A stretch of DNA of 64,000 nucleotides, taken from positions 1 to 64,000 of the forward strand of contig NZ_LMRG01000002.1 in NCBI RefSeq assembly GCF_001425605.1. Reading direction: 5' to 3'. The translations under genes were made by a program, and so were the position numbers. The notes under the pieces were generated by a model that did no database searches, was not told the origin of the DNA, and was given only the letters and a program-made list of their open reading frames with translations. This DNA comes from Rhizobium sp. Leaf453. GTDB taxonomy: Bacteria > Pseudomonadota > Alphaproteobacteria > Rhizobiales > Rhizobiaceae. Below are positions 50,289 through 58,626 of this stretch, in pieces (position 1 is the stretch's first letter; each line of letters opens with the position of its first letter).

Positions 50289-51176
50289 TTATTTCAGGAC
50301 AAGCCAGCCCGACAGAATGATGATGGCGGCGCCTGCCAGCGTGTGAAACTCGACCGGTGTCGCAAACAGCAGCCCGCCATAGACCATGCCCCAGATGATC
50401 TGGCTGTACTGAAAGGGTGCGACGATCGAGGCTTTGCCGATACGGAAGGCCCGGACCAGCAGCATGTGGCCGGCAAACATAAAGGCACCTGCAAGGCAGG
50501 CCAATCCGACATCCGTGATGGTGACCGGCGTCAGCCCGCCATTGACGAGGGCGACGACCAGCGCCAGCGCGGCCAGTACCGCCAGCAATGTGGCGACGAG
50601 CGCACCGTCGGATTCGCCCGGTTTCGCGCGTCTTAAAAGAATGAGCGACAGCGCGAACAACAGCGCCGATCCAACGGCCGCAGCATGACCGAGGTTCAGC
50701 GGCTCGACGCCCGGTCGCAACGCAACCGTCACGCCGACGAACCCAATCAAGACACCCGACCAGGCAAGCATCGACAAGCGCTCGCCGAGAAGAACGAAGG
50801 CCAGCACCGCCACCATCAGCGGCGTCAGAAATGCAAGCAGATAAGCCTCAGCCAACGGCAACACGGCAAAAGCGTAGTGGATGAGAATTGTATCGGCGGC
50901 CAGCAGCAATGCTCGCAAAAGAGCGAGACCAGGATAGCGCGGCAACAGAACGCCGCCGTTGCGGGTGATCGCGGCCTGCGCCACGATCAGCACGAGGGCT
51001 GCCGATGTCACCATGAAGGTAACTTGCGGCACGGCGAAGCGCTGGGCCAGAAGCTTGACGATGGCATCCGTCGCGGAAAATACGCAAAAAGCCAGAAGCA
51101 CGACGAGGACGGCCCGCAGATTGGATTGGGCAACCGAGTCGCTCCGCATCTGGCTGGAAATTATCTCAGCGGGCAT
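50289..51176 (-). CDS. EamA/DMT-superfamily transporter
   Basis: A 295-residue membrane protein with ten predicted helices in two EamA repeats. Segments such as EAYLLAFLTPLMVAVLAFVL near 110 and ASIVAPFQYSQIIWGMVYGG near 250 are typical of DMT metabolite exporters. The ATG at 51176 overlaps the permease gene by eleven bases. It lies between the permease and ATPase genes of one ABC system. It may export the freed amino acid or a toxic by-product, or add a second uptake route; this is inference. Confidence 0.85.
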   Translation of the reverse strand: MPAEIISSQMRSDSVAQSNLRAVLVVLLAFCVFSATDAIVKLLAQRFAVPQVTFMVTSAALVLIVAQAAITRNGGVLLPRYPGLALLRALLLAADTILIHYAFAVLPLAEAYLLAFLTPLMVAVLAFVLLGERLSMLAWSGVLIGFVGVTVALRPGVEPLNLGHAAAVGSALLFALSLILLRRAKPGESDGALVATLLAVLAALALVVALVNGGLTPVTITDVGLACLAGAFMFAGHMLLVRAFRIGKASIVAPFQYSQIIWGMVYGGLLFATPVEFHTLAGAAIIILSGWLVLK

Positions 51177-52143
51177 TGAACCGACCAAAGCGCTCTTCGA
51201 TACGAGACTGCAGGAATTCGAGCCCGATCGACAGGATCCAGTAGATCATCGAGGCGGTGATCAGCATTTCGATATGCCGGAATTCCGTCTGGCCCTGTGT
51301 GCGGGCGAGATACATGATTTCCCAGACCCCGACGACGGAGACCAGCGAGGAATCCTTCAGCATGGCGATGAACTGGTTGCCGGTCGGCGGAATGATCACC
51401 CGCATCGCCTGCGGCAGGATGACAAGTGCCATCGTCTGGCTGGAGCTCAATCCCAGCGCCGTTGCGCCTTCCGACTGCCCACGCGGAATGCTCTCGATAC
51501 CGGCCCGGAAGATTTCCGTCATATAGGCGCCGTAGCAGAGCGAGAGCGCCAGGATGCCGGCGGGAACCGCACCGATAACATAGCCGACCTGCGGCAGGCC
51601 GAGATAGATGATGTAGATTTGCATCAACAGCGGCAGCCCGCGAAACAGCGAGGTGTAGAATGTCGCCAGCCCGTAGATCACGCCGTTTTTCGACAGTTTC
51701 GCGATTGCGCCCGCGAGCGCGATCACCGTCGCCAGAACGATGGAGATCGCGGAAATATAGAGCGTGGTCACTACGCCCTGCGAGATCAGATATCCGATCT
51801 TCTTGCCGATGAACGGCAGGGAAAGGTTGAAGGAATAGAAGAACAGCATCAGCAACAGGAAGAGCTCGATCCAGACGCCGATAATCTGCTGACGGCGGGA
51901 GAGCTGGCGAAGCGCCATCCAGTTGGCAGCAAGGATCAGCGCGATCATGCCGGCGGCGAACAGACGCCCGAGAGCGATGTTGTCGGCAAGCCACGTTGCA
52001 CTAGCCGGGATCAGGTATCCGATCCAGGCCGAGCTGATACCCATGGCGTACAGGCCAAGGGTGATGATGCAGAGGACGAAGGCAATTCCCGTGCGTCGCG
52101 CGGCATCGGGGTAAGTCAGTATCAAACGGCCAATCATGTCCAT
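51166..52143 (-). CDS. Amino-acid-type ABC transporter permease
   Basis: A 325-residue inner-membrane permease of the HisM/GlnP group. Three extra N-terminal helices (about 18-36, 40-75, 85-105) precede the core, which begins LISQGVVTTLYISAISIVLA near 123. The ATPase-contact loop is EGATALGLSSSQTMALVILP near 230. It ends near the EamA gene start with an eleven-base overlap. It sits nine bases after the FAD oxidase gene and works with the binding protein at 53503 and ATPase at 49524. Confidence 0.9.
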   Translation of the reverse strand: MDMIGRLILTYPDAARRTGIAFVLCIITLGLYAMGISSAWIGYLIPASATWLADNIALGRLFAAGMIALILAANWMALRQLSRRQQIIGVWIELFLLLMLFFYSFNLSLPFIGKKIGYLISQGVVTTLYISAISIVLATVIALAGAIAKLSKNGVIYGLATFYTSLFRGLPLLMQIYIIYLGLPQVGYVIGAVPAGILALSLCYGAYMTEIFRAGIESIPRGQSEGATALGLSSSQTMALVILPQAMRVIIPPTGNQFIAMLKDSSLVSVVGVWEIMYLARTQGQTEFRHIEMLITASMIYWILSIGLEFLQSRIEERFGRFNAR

Positions 52144-52152
52144 CCTCCGCCG

Positions 52153-53433
52153 TCAGGCCGCGCGCTCGCGCCAGAGATCCTGAGCCTGCAATTTCCAATA
52201 GGTGAGTTGTGCGACTGCCAGCCCGGCAAGGCCGCCAGCCCAGACGAGCCCGAACGGCTTGAACAGGGTATAGCGGTCGCTCTGGCCTAGAATTCCCTCG
52301 GCCACCAGCTTGCCGCCAATCGCCGTCGTGTTCAGCCCATGTCCGCCAAAGGCCGTGCAATGCCAGACACCCGGCTGCATCTGGCCGATCTGGGGCATGA
52401 GGTGACGGGCATAGGACATGAGGCCGGACCAGGCGAGTTCGGTCTTGAGCCCGGAAAGCTGCGGATAGGTTCCGGTCATCTCGCGGCGCAGTTCGCCGGC
52501 AAGGGCAGAAGTCGATGCCGCACGCGTGGTAATCCGCCCGCCCCACAGGATGCGCTTGCCGCCATCGACAAGCCGGTAATAATCTCCGGCGCGGCGATTG
52601 TCGCCGATCGCATCGGTCGTCGCGATCGCTTGGCGGATCAGGTCGGGCGCTTCCTCGCTCAGCATCACATAGGTGGCGATCGGCAGGAAGGCCCGCTTCA
52701 ACCGGCCGTTGAGCGCGCCGGTATAGCCGCCGGTCGTGAACACGACGTGGCGCGCCTTCACACGGCCGCTGGCCGTACTGACGATCTTCTCTGCAGCATG
52801 GAGGGCGGTCGATGTGGCCGGCGAGCCCTCGTAAATCCGTCCGCCCAGCCGTTCGATTTCCGTGGCAATGGCGCGCAAATAGTTCAGCGGATGCATGTGG
52901 AATGCCTTTGCGTCCCGCAGCCCCTGGTAGTAGCGGCTGGATTTCAGGACGGATTGGACCTGATCACGCTCCAGATAGTCGAGTTGATAGTCGTAGTTGC
53001 GCGCGACCTGATCCGCATAGACCTTGAGGCTGGGGCCGTCATCATGGCGTAGCACGCTCATGATGCCCGGTTGCGGACGCGCCCCTTCGATTTTTAAATC
53101 ACGAATGGTGTCGCGAACGAAATCAACGCCCTCGATCGACAAGAGGTGAATCTTTCGCGCGGCCTCCTTGCCGGCCATGCTGGCAATCTCGTCGCTCCCC
53201 GTTGCAAATCCCGGACTGACGAAACCACCATTGCGCCCGGAAGCACCGAAACCGACGCTCTCGGCTTCCAGAACCACGACAGACTGCCCCGCACGTGCCA
53301 GCTGAAGCGCGGTTGTCAGACCAGCGAGCCCCCCGCCGATGATGACTGTGTCGCAGTCTGCCGTGCCATTGAGCACAGGTCTGACCTGTTCTTCCGTCAT
53401 CGTGCGTCGATAATAGGTATCGGGATAGGACAT
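52153..53433 (-). CDS. FAD-dependent amine oxidoreductase (DAO family), possible amadoriase
   Basis: A 426-residue flavoprotein of the DadA/glycine-oxidase family. The dinucleotide motif VIIGGGLAGLTTALQLA spans 30-46, with VVLEAESVGFGASGRNGGFV closely after. The C-terminal half has the substrate-domain elements GRITTRA and CTAFGGHGLNTTAIGGKLVAE. In Agrobacterium, DAO-type oxidases (amadoriases) release amino acids from fructosyl amino acids, and this gene shares an operon with an amino-acid transporter opposite frlBD. So it may open a second, oxidative route; a D-amino acid or gamma-glutamyl-polyamine oxidase role is also possible. The start (53433) lacks a strong ribosome site. Confidence 0.82.
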   Translation of the reverse strand: MSYPDTYYRRTMTEEQVRPVLNGTADCDTVIIGGGLAGLTTALQLARAGQSVVVLEAESVGFGASGRNGGFVSPGFATGSDEIASMAGKEAARKIHLLSIEGVDFVRDTIRDLKIEGARPQPGIMSVLRHDDGPSLKVYADQVARNYDYQLDYLERDQVQSVLKSSRYYQGLRDAKAFHMHPLNYLRAIATEIERLGGRIYEGSPATSTALHAAEKIVSTASGRVKARHVVFTTGGYTGALNGRLKRAFLPIATYVMLSEEAPDLIRQAIATTDAIGDNRRAGDYYRLVDGGKRILWGGRITTRAASTSALAGELRREMTGTYPQLSGLKTELAWSGLMSYARHLMPQIGQMQPGVWHCTAFGGHGLNTTAIGGKLVAEGILGQSDRYTLFKPFGLVWAGGLAGLAVAQLTYWKLQAQDLWRERAA

Positions 53434-53502
53434 GTTCTTGCTCGCAAGCTTGCGCATCGACGGTCGCACGGACGGCGGGAACCGTCCGTGCGATAAGGGA
53501 TA

Positions 53503-54330
53503 TCAGTCGGCGGCGTAGTCCTTGCCGTACCACTTGGTGGTCAGCGTGGCCAGCGTGCCATCCTTCTTCATCTCGGCAACGATCCCGCCAACCTTGGCGG
53601 TCCATTCCGGATCGACCTTTTCGGCGATGACCACCAGCGGCTCCTTGAAGGCATAGTCGCCTTCGAGGATGCGGAGTGGATAGCCGTTCTTGATGGCGTT
53701 GGCGGCCGTCTGCTCCGGCGCGATCACGGCATCGAGACGGACGCCCGCGCCGAGGCGCAGGTCGTCGAACGGCAGCATGGAATCGGCGAAGGTGCGGATT
53801 TCGCCCGGCTCCAGCTTGTATTCGATCGGCGGCAGGCCCGGCGCATCGATTTCCAGCTGGCGACGAATGAAATCCTCGGACGTCGTTGCAGTTTCAACGC
53901 CGATGATCTTGCCGTTGAGGTCCGCGACCGACTTGGCCGTGCTGTCCTTGTGAACGACGTAAACGTAGGGGCTGTAATAGTAGACGCCGACGAAATCGAT
54001 GACCTGCGCGCGTGCCTTGGTGGGCGTGACGGAGCCGACACCCAGATCATAACGTCCCTGCCAGCGCCCGCCGGTCAGCGTCTGCCAGTCCGGGGTCTCG
54101 AAGCTGACTTCGACGCCGAGGCGCTTTGCAATCTCGCGCGACACGTCGATATCGAAGCCTACCATTTCATTGTTGTCGTCGAGATAGCTCTGGGGTGGCC
54201 AGCCACTATTGGTCGCGACCACCATCGTCTTCTTCCCCATCACGCGATCGAGCGTTTCTCCCGCATGCGCCGACGTGATGACACCCAGTGCGGCAATGCC
54301 GATCGCCAGACGTGTCAAAAATTTCTTCAT
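53503..54330 (-). CDS. Amino-acid-type ABC transporter substrate-binding protein
   Basis: A 275-residue family 3 periplasmic binding protein with a signal peptide ending near SAHAGE (20-25). LNVATNSGWPPQS-like MVVATNSGWPPQSYLDDNNE near 36, VGFDIDVSREIAKRLGVEV and GSVTPTKARAQVIDF near 98 are characteristic. It is the first gene of the leftward operon; a TTGTC-A/T-GACA(T/A) operator lies 46 bases upstream. GAGGAAGG precedes the ATG. Confidence 0.92.
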   Translation of the reverse strand: MKKFLTRLAIGIAALGVITSAHAGETLDRVMGKKTMVVATNSGWPPQSYLDDNNEMVGFDIDVSREIAKRLGVEVSFETPDWQTLTGGRWQGRYDLGVGSVTPTKARAQVIDFVGVYYYSPYVYVVHKDSTAKSVADLNGKIIGVETATTSEDFIRRQLEIDAPGLPPIEYKLEPGEIRTFADSMLPFDDLRLGAGVRLDAVIAPEQTAANAIKNGYPLRILEGDYAFKEPLVVIAEKVDPEWTAKVGGIVAEMKKDGTLATLTTKWYGKDYAAD

Positions 54331-54684
54331 GCCTTCCTCCTTGAGCGATTGTCGCCCTGGTTCCCATTTTGTAAGATGTCAGACAACATTATGTAGAGGT
54401 GAATCCCCACCATGAGTCAAGCGATGGAAAGGGTCGGAAGAATGAAAGAAATTGATGAGGCAATGCTTTTTCGTGATGACGTCGCAACGGCGGTCGCGCC
54501 CGTTCAAGGGGATGGAATTTCAATGCACGGTGACCAGCACCAGCACATTACACCCCGTCAAGTCTTGTCGAAGGTGCCTTCGCTCCCCGCATCGACGAGG
54601 CGATGGAAACAGCACAGGACCTCACTTCCCGCAGTTTTCCGAAAAACGAGGTCCTGTCTCAAAGAGCCGGCAAGCCAGCGCTGA
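54331..54684. other. Intergenic region between two leftward genes
   Basis: About 354 bp. Next to the binding-protein gene lies the operator at 54376-54386. A 90-codon frame at 54412-54684 has no ribosome site or family likeness and runs through a hairpin, so I do not call it. ACAGGACCTC (54614-54623) and GAGGTCCTGT (54648-54657) form a 10-bp stem with a 24-base loop that may end the TRAP gene transcript. Confidence 0.5.
54376..54386. promoter_or_regulatory. Operator ATGTC-A-GACAA, transporter operon side
   Basis: Read on the minus strand it is TTGTC-T-GACAT, one mismatch from the palindrome at 47364-47374. It lies 46 bases before the ABC binding-protein start. Confidence 0.6.
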
Positions 54685-55770
54685 CTATCCTTCCATGTCG
54701 TTCATGATGGCCGCGACCTGGTCGATGACCGTGGCCGCATCGGACGTACCCTTGCCGGCCTGATCCTTGGCCCAGCTTGCCTGTGCATCCTTGTATCGCG
54801 TGGCCTCTGCCCAACGCCGGGGCTCTTCGGAGTCGAGAACCCGCACTGTCGAACCGGCTTTTCGCAATTCATCCAACTGAGCTTCAAAACTCGCGTCCAT
54901 GACCGAGCCAAGACTTGCGTAGGATGTTTCACCGGCACGCCGGATGGCATCCCTGTCCTCCTGGGTCAAGCCGTCCCAGACGGATTTGTTGATCGCCACG
55001 ATGTAGACATGACCCAGCCAAAGATCCTTCGAGACCAGCACATTGGGCGCAGCTTCGTGGACCTTCAGCATATAGCCGCTATCGACGTTGACCATCAGCC
55101 CATCGAGTGTCTTCGCCTTGAGGGCGTCATAGACTTCAGGCCCCCAATGCATGGTCACGGGCGTGGCGCCGGCATTGCGCAGGAAATCGAGGTGCCAGAA
55201 GCTTGCCGACCGCCATTTGCCGCCCTTCAGCCCATCGAGAGCGGCCAGCGGTTCGGTGCTGTAGAACGCCACAGGATAACCGGTCGCGAAGAACAGCTGG
55301 ACGATATTGTTCTTCTCAAGCTCGGCGGCAAAAGTAGGGACTTCGGCATCGACCCGGCGGAAGAAATCGACCTGCCGGCCGCCGCTCGGACCGGTGGGAA
55401 AGCTCTTGAATATCTGGTGCAGCGGCATTTCCTTGGCCGTGTATTCCGGCACCACAGTCGCGATATCCGTCGTCTTCCCCGCGCTGACCGCGCCGAGCCC
55501 GTCATAGGCCGCGGCTATCTCGCCATTCCAGTGATCCTCGATCTTGAGGCGCCCATTGGATTCGCGCTCGATCGCCGGAAAGAGCACGTCCTTCAGGAAA
55601 CGGGTCCGCATGCCGCCGAGAGGCTCGTGATCGCTGAACCTGAGAACGCGGGGAGCCCCCTGCGCGACCGCATCGGACAGTAATGACGCGGAAGCGATCG
55701 TGCCGGCAGTCGCGGCCAGAAAGAGCCGGCGGGTGATGCCGCTCTCCGGTGATTTCGTGCTGTCTTTCAT
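54685..55770 (-). CDS. TRAP transporter substrate-binding protein (DctP family), no membrane partners nearby
   Basis: A 361-residue DctP-type binding protein with a twin-arginine leader (ITRRLFLAATAGTIASASLL) and cleavage near AVAQGA (36-41). The fold motifs LRFSDHEPLGGMRTRFLKDV and GGKWRSASFWH, where an Arg normally contacts the substrate carboxylate, are visible, plus LDGLMVNVDSGYMLKV. TRAP systems need DctQ and DctM; neither is seen in this window. It may serve a distant TRAP permease. The start at 55770 follows AAGGATATTC. It diverges from a TetR gene that probably controls it. Confidence 0.85.
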   Translation of the reverse strand: MKDSTKSPESGITRRLFLAATAGTIASASLLSDAVAQGAPRVLRFSDHEPLGGMRTRFLKDVLFPAIERESNGRLKIEDHWNGEIAAAYDGLGAVSAGKTTDIATVVPEYTAKEMPLHQIFKSFPTGPSGGRQVDFFRRVDAEVPTFAAELEKNNIVQLFFATGYPVAFYSTEPLAALDGLKGGKWRSASFWHLDFLRNAGATPVTMHWGPEVYDALKAKTLDGLMVNVDSGYMLKVHEAAPNVLVSKDLWLGHVYIVAINKSVWDGLTQEDRDAIRRAGETSYASLGSVMDASFEAQLDELRKAGSTVRVLDSEEPRRWAEATRYKDAQASWAKDQAGKGTSDAATVIDQVAAIMNDMEG

Positions 55771-55868
55771 CCTTGAATATCCTTTCGTCACCCTGCGCGG
55801 GCACTTCGCAAACCCTGCGTGTTCAACGGATCGGGCAATGATCGAAGGTCGCGTCTCAAGACCTTCGG

Positions 55869-55897
55869 TTGACCGCTCCGTTATTCCAAGACTATAT
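55869..55897 (+). promoter_or_regulatory. Promoter of the TetR gene at 55928
   Basis: TTGACC (55869-55874), 17-base spacer, CTATAT (55892-55897). The expected transcript start near 55904 leaves room only for the TTG start at 55928, which supports that start. Confidence 0.55.
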
Positions 55898-55927
55898 CTG
55901 AGTGACCCAGAGGCCGGAATTCGCATA

Positions 55928-56572
55928 TTGAAAAACGCTTCTCCGCCCGTTCCGCAACGTCTGAAACCAAGGAAATCACCGGCTCAGGCGCGGTCCGGCG
56001 CGACGGTCGATGCCATTCACGAAGCCGTGATTCAGGTTTTGATTGCCGATGGGCTGACACGGCTGACGACCACCCGGGTGGCCGAACGAGCCGGTGTGTC
56101 GGTCGGCACGCTTTACCAGTACTTTCCAAACAAGGAATCGCTGCTCTTTGCCATCCTCCAGCTGCATTTCGAGGAGATGGCTGACGCCATCGAACATGTG
56201 GGAAAGCACGATGGCAAACGATCGTTGCGCGAATTGGCCAAAAACATCGCCGAAGCCTATGTTTCCGTGAAGGTGTCCCGGCCGGATGCGACCGCTGCCC
56301 TTTACCGGGTTGCAGGCGCCATCGACCAATTCCGGTTGTCTCCGGATGTCTACAGACGGTTGCAAGCTGCCGTGGTTCACCTGCTCGAAAATGCATCCGA
56401 TGCATCCTTCCAAAACACCAGACAGACAGCCTTCACCTTGCTTTCGGCTTTGGCCGGGCTGGCACGCAGCAGTTTCGGAGCAGTGGCATCTGATCAACAG
56501 GTATTAGAGAGGCTTCGAGACGAGGCAGTCCTGCTCGCGACAGCCTATCTCGAGGCAGCAGCCGCCCAATAG
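55928..56572 (+). CDS. TetR-family transcriptional regulator
   Basis: A 214-residue TetR regulator. The DNA-binding domain is about 20-68 (QARSGATVDAIHEAVIQVLI, then RVAERAGVSVGTLYQYFPNK). The C-terminal part resembles the TetR_C group common in alphaproteobacteria. I prefer a TTG start at 55928, downstream of the promoter at 55869-55897; an ATG at 55838 would add 30 residues and lie upstream of that promoter. It is divergent from the TRAP binding-protein gene and convergent with an AraC gene. Confidence 0.85.
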   Translation: MKNASPPVPQRLKPRKSPAQARSGATVDAIHEAVIQVLIADGLTRLTTTRVAERAGVSVGTLYQYFPNKESLLFAILQLHFEEMADAIEHVGKHDGKRSLRELAKNIAEAYVSVKVSRPDATAALYRVAGAIDQFRLSPDVYRRLQAAVVHLLENASDASFQNTRQTAFTLLSALAGLARSSFGAVASDQQVLERLRDEAVLLATAYLEAAAAQ

Positions 56573-56592
56573 GACGGCATGGTCCAGCCCGA

Positions 56593-57528
56593 TCATCGTC
56601 CCGCGAACGCCTCGTCCTTCCAGTTGCCGGAAAGCATGAGCTCCTGGTCTGTCTCGTCCAGGCCCATCAGGCCACCAACCCGGCTGCGGTGCATGCGACG
56701 CAAATGATCCCGCGGGCTGACCCCGAGCGTTTTCTTGAACATGCGCGAAAAATAATAGGGATCGGTATATCCAACCTCGACGGCAGCGGCCCCCACCGTC
56801 GTCCCCGCTTCGAGAATATGCATGGCACGTTCCATCCGCTTGAATTCCTGGTATTTTCGCGGCGTCCTTCCAACACGCTTCTGGAATTCGCGCAGGAAAT
56901 AGTCCCGATTGTAGGGCGATTCCTCGATTGCGCGCGCGGCGATGTCGAGATCGAGAGGATTGGCCGAAATCATGGTGGCGGCTTTCATGACGGCCAGATC
57001 AAGCGCGTCGGCCCCCTCCGGCTGATAGGCTGCACCGCCCCGCCATCCGACAAAGGCATCCTCGATGAAGGCGATCAGCAGCACCATGAAAAGGTGATGC
57101 TGCCCCAAGGTCACCGACGATGGCGGTGCGCTTTGCCGGTAATGGCGGACGAGCGGTTCAAGCATCGCCCAACGGCTCAGTCTGATTTTCGGACGAAGAA
57201 CCATCTGCGCGATCAGGTTGTGCCGTCCGTAGATATCAAGGGTAAAGTGCTGCGCCACCCCCTTGTAAACTGTGTCGCCCACACACCAGCCGACAAAACG
57301 TTGCCCACGAGAGATCAGCATCGTATCCCCCGGCTCCATCACACGCGGTTCGCCGTCGACCAGATAATGCCCTCTGCCCTCGAGACAGATGACCAGATCG
57401 TCGACCGGATTTTCCTTGTCGATCCGCCAGGTGCGCGAATGTTCCATCCGGATTGCCGCCCGCGTCAGCCTCATGGTCAAGGCAGCGGGTGGAATGCTGG
57501 AAAGAATACCACCTTCAATTTCGTCCAT
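56593..57528 (-). CDS. AraC-family regulator of the pectin-oligomer operon
   Basis: A 311-residue regulator with an N-terminal cupin-like sugar-sensing domain (about 20-180; VICLEGRGHYLVDGEPRVME, then PGDTMLISRG) and a C-terminal double helix-turn-helix (about 200-295; RDYFLREFQKRVGRTPRKYQ, then VGYTDPYYFSRMFKKTLGVS). The ATG at 57528 follows GAGGAAAA; the longer TTG start at 57564 is less likely. It is divergent from the ABC transporter operon at 57742 and probably activates it in the presence of a galacturonide. A CGTCA-TTATC-TGACG repeat at 57650-57664 is a candidate site. Confidence 0.88.
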   Translation of the reverse strand: MDEIEGGILSSIPPAALTMRLTRAAIRMEHSRTWRIDKENPVDDLVICLEGRGHYLVDGEPRVMEPGDTMLISRGQRFVGWCVGDTVYKGVAQHFTLDIYGRHNLIAQMVLRPKIRLSRWAMLEPLVRHYRQSAPPSSVTLGQHHLFMVLLIAFIEDAFVGWRGGAAYQPEGADALDLAVMKAATMISANPLDLDIAARAIEESPYNRDYFLREFQKRVGRTPRKYQEFKRMERAMHILEAGTTVGAAAVEVGYTDPYYFSRMFKKTLGVSPRDHLRRMHRSRVGGLMGLDETDQELMLSGNWKDEAFAGR

Positions 57529-57741
57529 CTTTTTCCTCGCCTTCGTCAATTCATTCTTGGACAAAGATGCGATTATGTCATGTCACAAATTGCCTATGGG
57601 CGCCGAATTACCAGGGAGGAGATCGGTGGACAGGGACCAGAGTTCGGCGCGTCATTATCTGACGGCCAATTTCCAAGAAACCAACCTGTACAAAATTGCA
57701 TCTTCATTTGTCACCGCCCAAGACCATCCGGGAGGAGACTC

Positions 57742-58623
57742 ATGAAAGGGCAGCGCTTCTTGGGGCTCGGCTATCTCGGCCCCTATATCATCGGCTTGCT
57801 GGTCTTCACGGCCATTCCGTTCTTTGGTTCGCTCTATTTGAGCTTCACCAAATACGATCTGATGAGCAGCCCGGACTGGACGGGCCTTGCCAACTATGAG
57901 CGGCTCTTCACCCGTGATCGCACGTTTTTCAAATCGCTGAACGTAACGCTGCTCTATGTCCTGTTGACGGTTCCGCTGAAGCTGGCTTTTGCGCTCTTCA
58001 TCGCGACCGTTCTCAACTATCGGCTGCAGTTCATCGGACTTTTCCGAACTGCGTTCTATGTGCCATCGATCCTCGGCGGCTCGATCGCGATTGCGGTGTT
58101 ATGGCGCTACATGTTTGCAACCGAAGGCCTGGTCAACATGGCTCTGGCGACGATCGGTCTCGGCCCGATCGACTGGTTCGGCGATCCGACCAACGCGCTG
58201 CTGACGATCACGCTCCTGCGCTGCTGGCAGTTCGGCTCGGCCATGGTCATCTTCCTGGCAGCGCTGCAGTCCATCGACAAGTCGCTGTATGAGGCCGCCG
58301 CGATCGATGGTGCCGGCAAGGTACGCATCTTCTTCTTCATCACCCTGCCACTTCTGACGCCGGTTATCTTCTTCAACCTGATCATGCAGATGGTCCAGGC
58401 ATTCCAAGAGTTCAACGGCCCTTACATCATCACGCAGGGCGGGCCATTGAAGGCGACCTATCTGCTGCCGCTCTACATCTACGAGGAAGCCTTCAAGAAG
58501 TTCAACATGGGCTACGCCTCAGCAATCGCCTGGGTTCTCTTCACGATCATCACGGTACTGACCCTGATCGCCTTCTGGTCTTCCAAGAAGTGGGTCTATT
58601 ACGCCGGCGACAAGCGGAGCTGA
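57742..58623 (+). CDS. Sugar ABC transporter permease (TogM-like)
   Basis: A 293-residue MalF-group permease with six helices. GPYIIGLLVFTAIPFFGSLY near 13 forms TM1, and the ATPase-contact EAAAIDGAGKVRIFFFITLP near 193 is the EAA motif. The ATG follows GGGAGGAG. First gene of an operon with a second permease (4-bp gap), ATPase, binding protein, GH28 and GH105 enzymes. That company suggests oligogalacturonide or rhamnogalacturonan uptake, as in TogMNAB. Confidence 0.9.
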   Translation: MKGQRFLGLGYLGPYIIGLLVFTAIPFFGSLYLSFTKYDLMSSPDWTGLANYERLFTRDRTFFKSLNVTLLYVLLTVPLKLAFALFIATVLNYRLQFIGLFRTAFYVPSILGGSIAIAVLWRYMFATEGLVNMALATIGLGPIDWFGDPTNALLTITLLRCWQFGSAMVIFLAALQSIDKSLYEAAAIDGAGKVRIFFFITLPLLTPVIFFNLIMQMVQAFQEFNGPYIITQGGPLKATYLLPLYIYEEAFKKFNMGYASAIAWVLFTIITVLTLIAFWSSKKWVYYAGDKRS

Positions 58624-58626
58624 GCC

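Noticed and set aside
54412..54684. 90-codon rightward frame
   Set aside because: No ribosome site or family likeness, and it runs through a terminator-like hairpin of the neighbouring gene.
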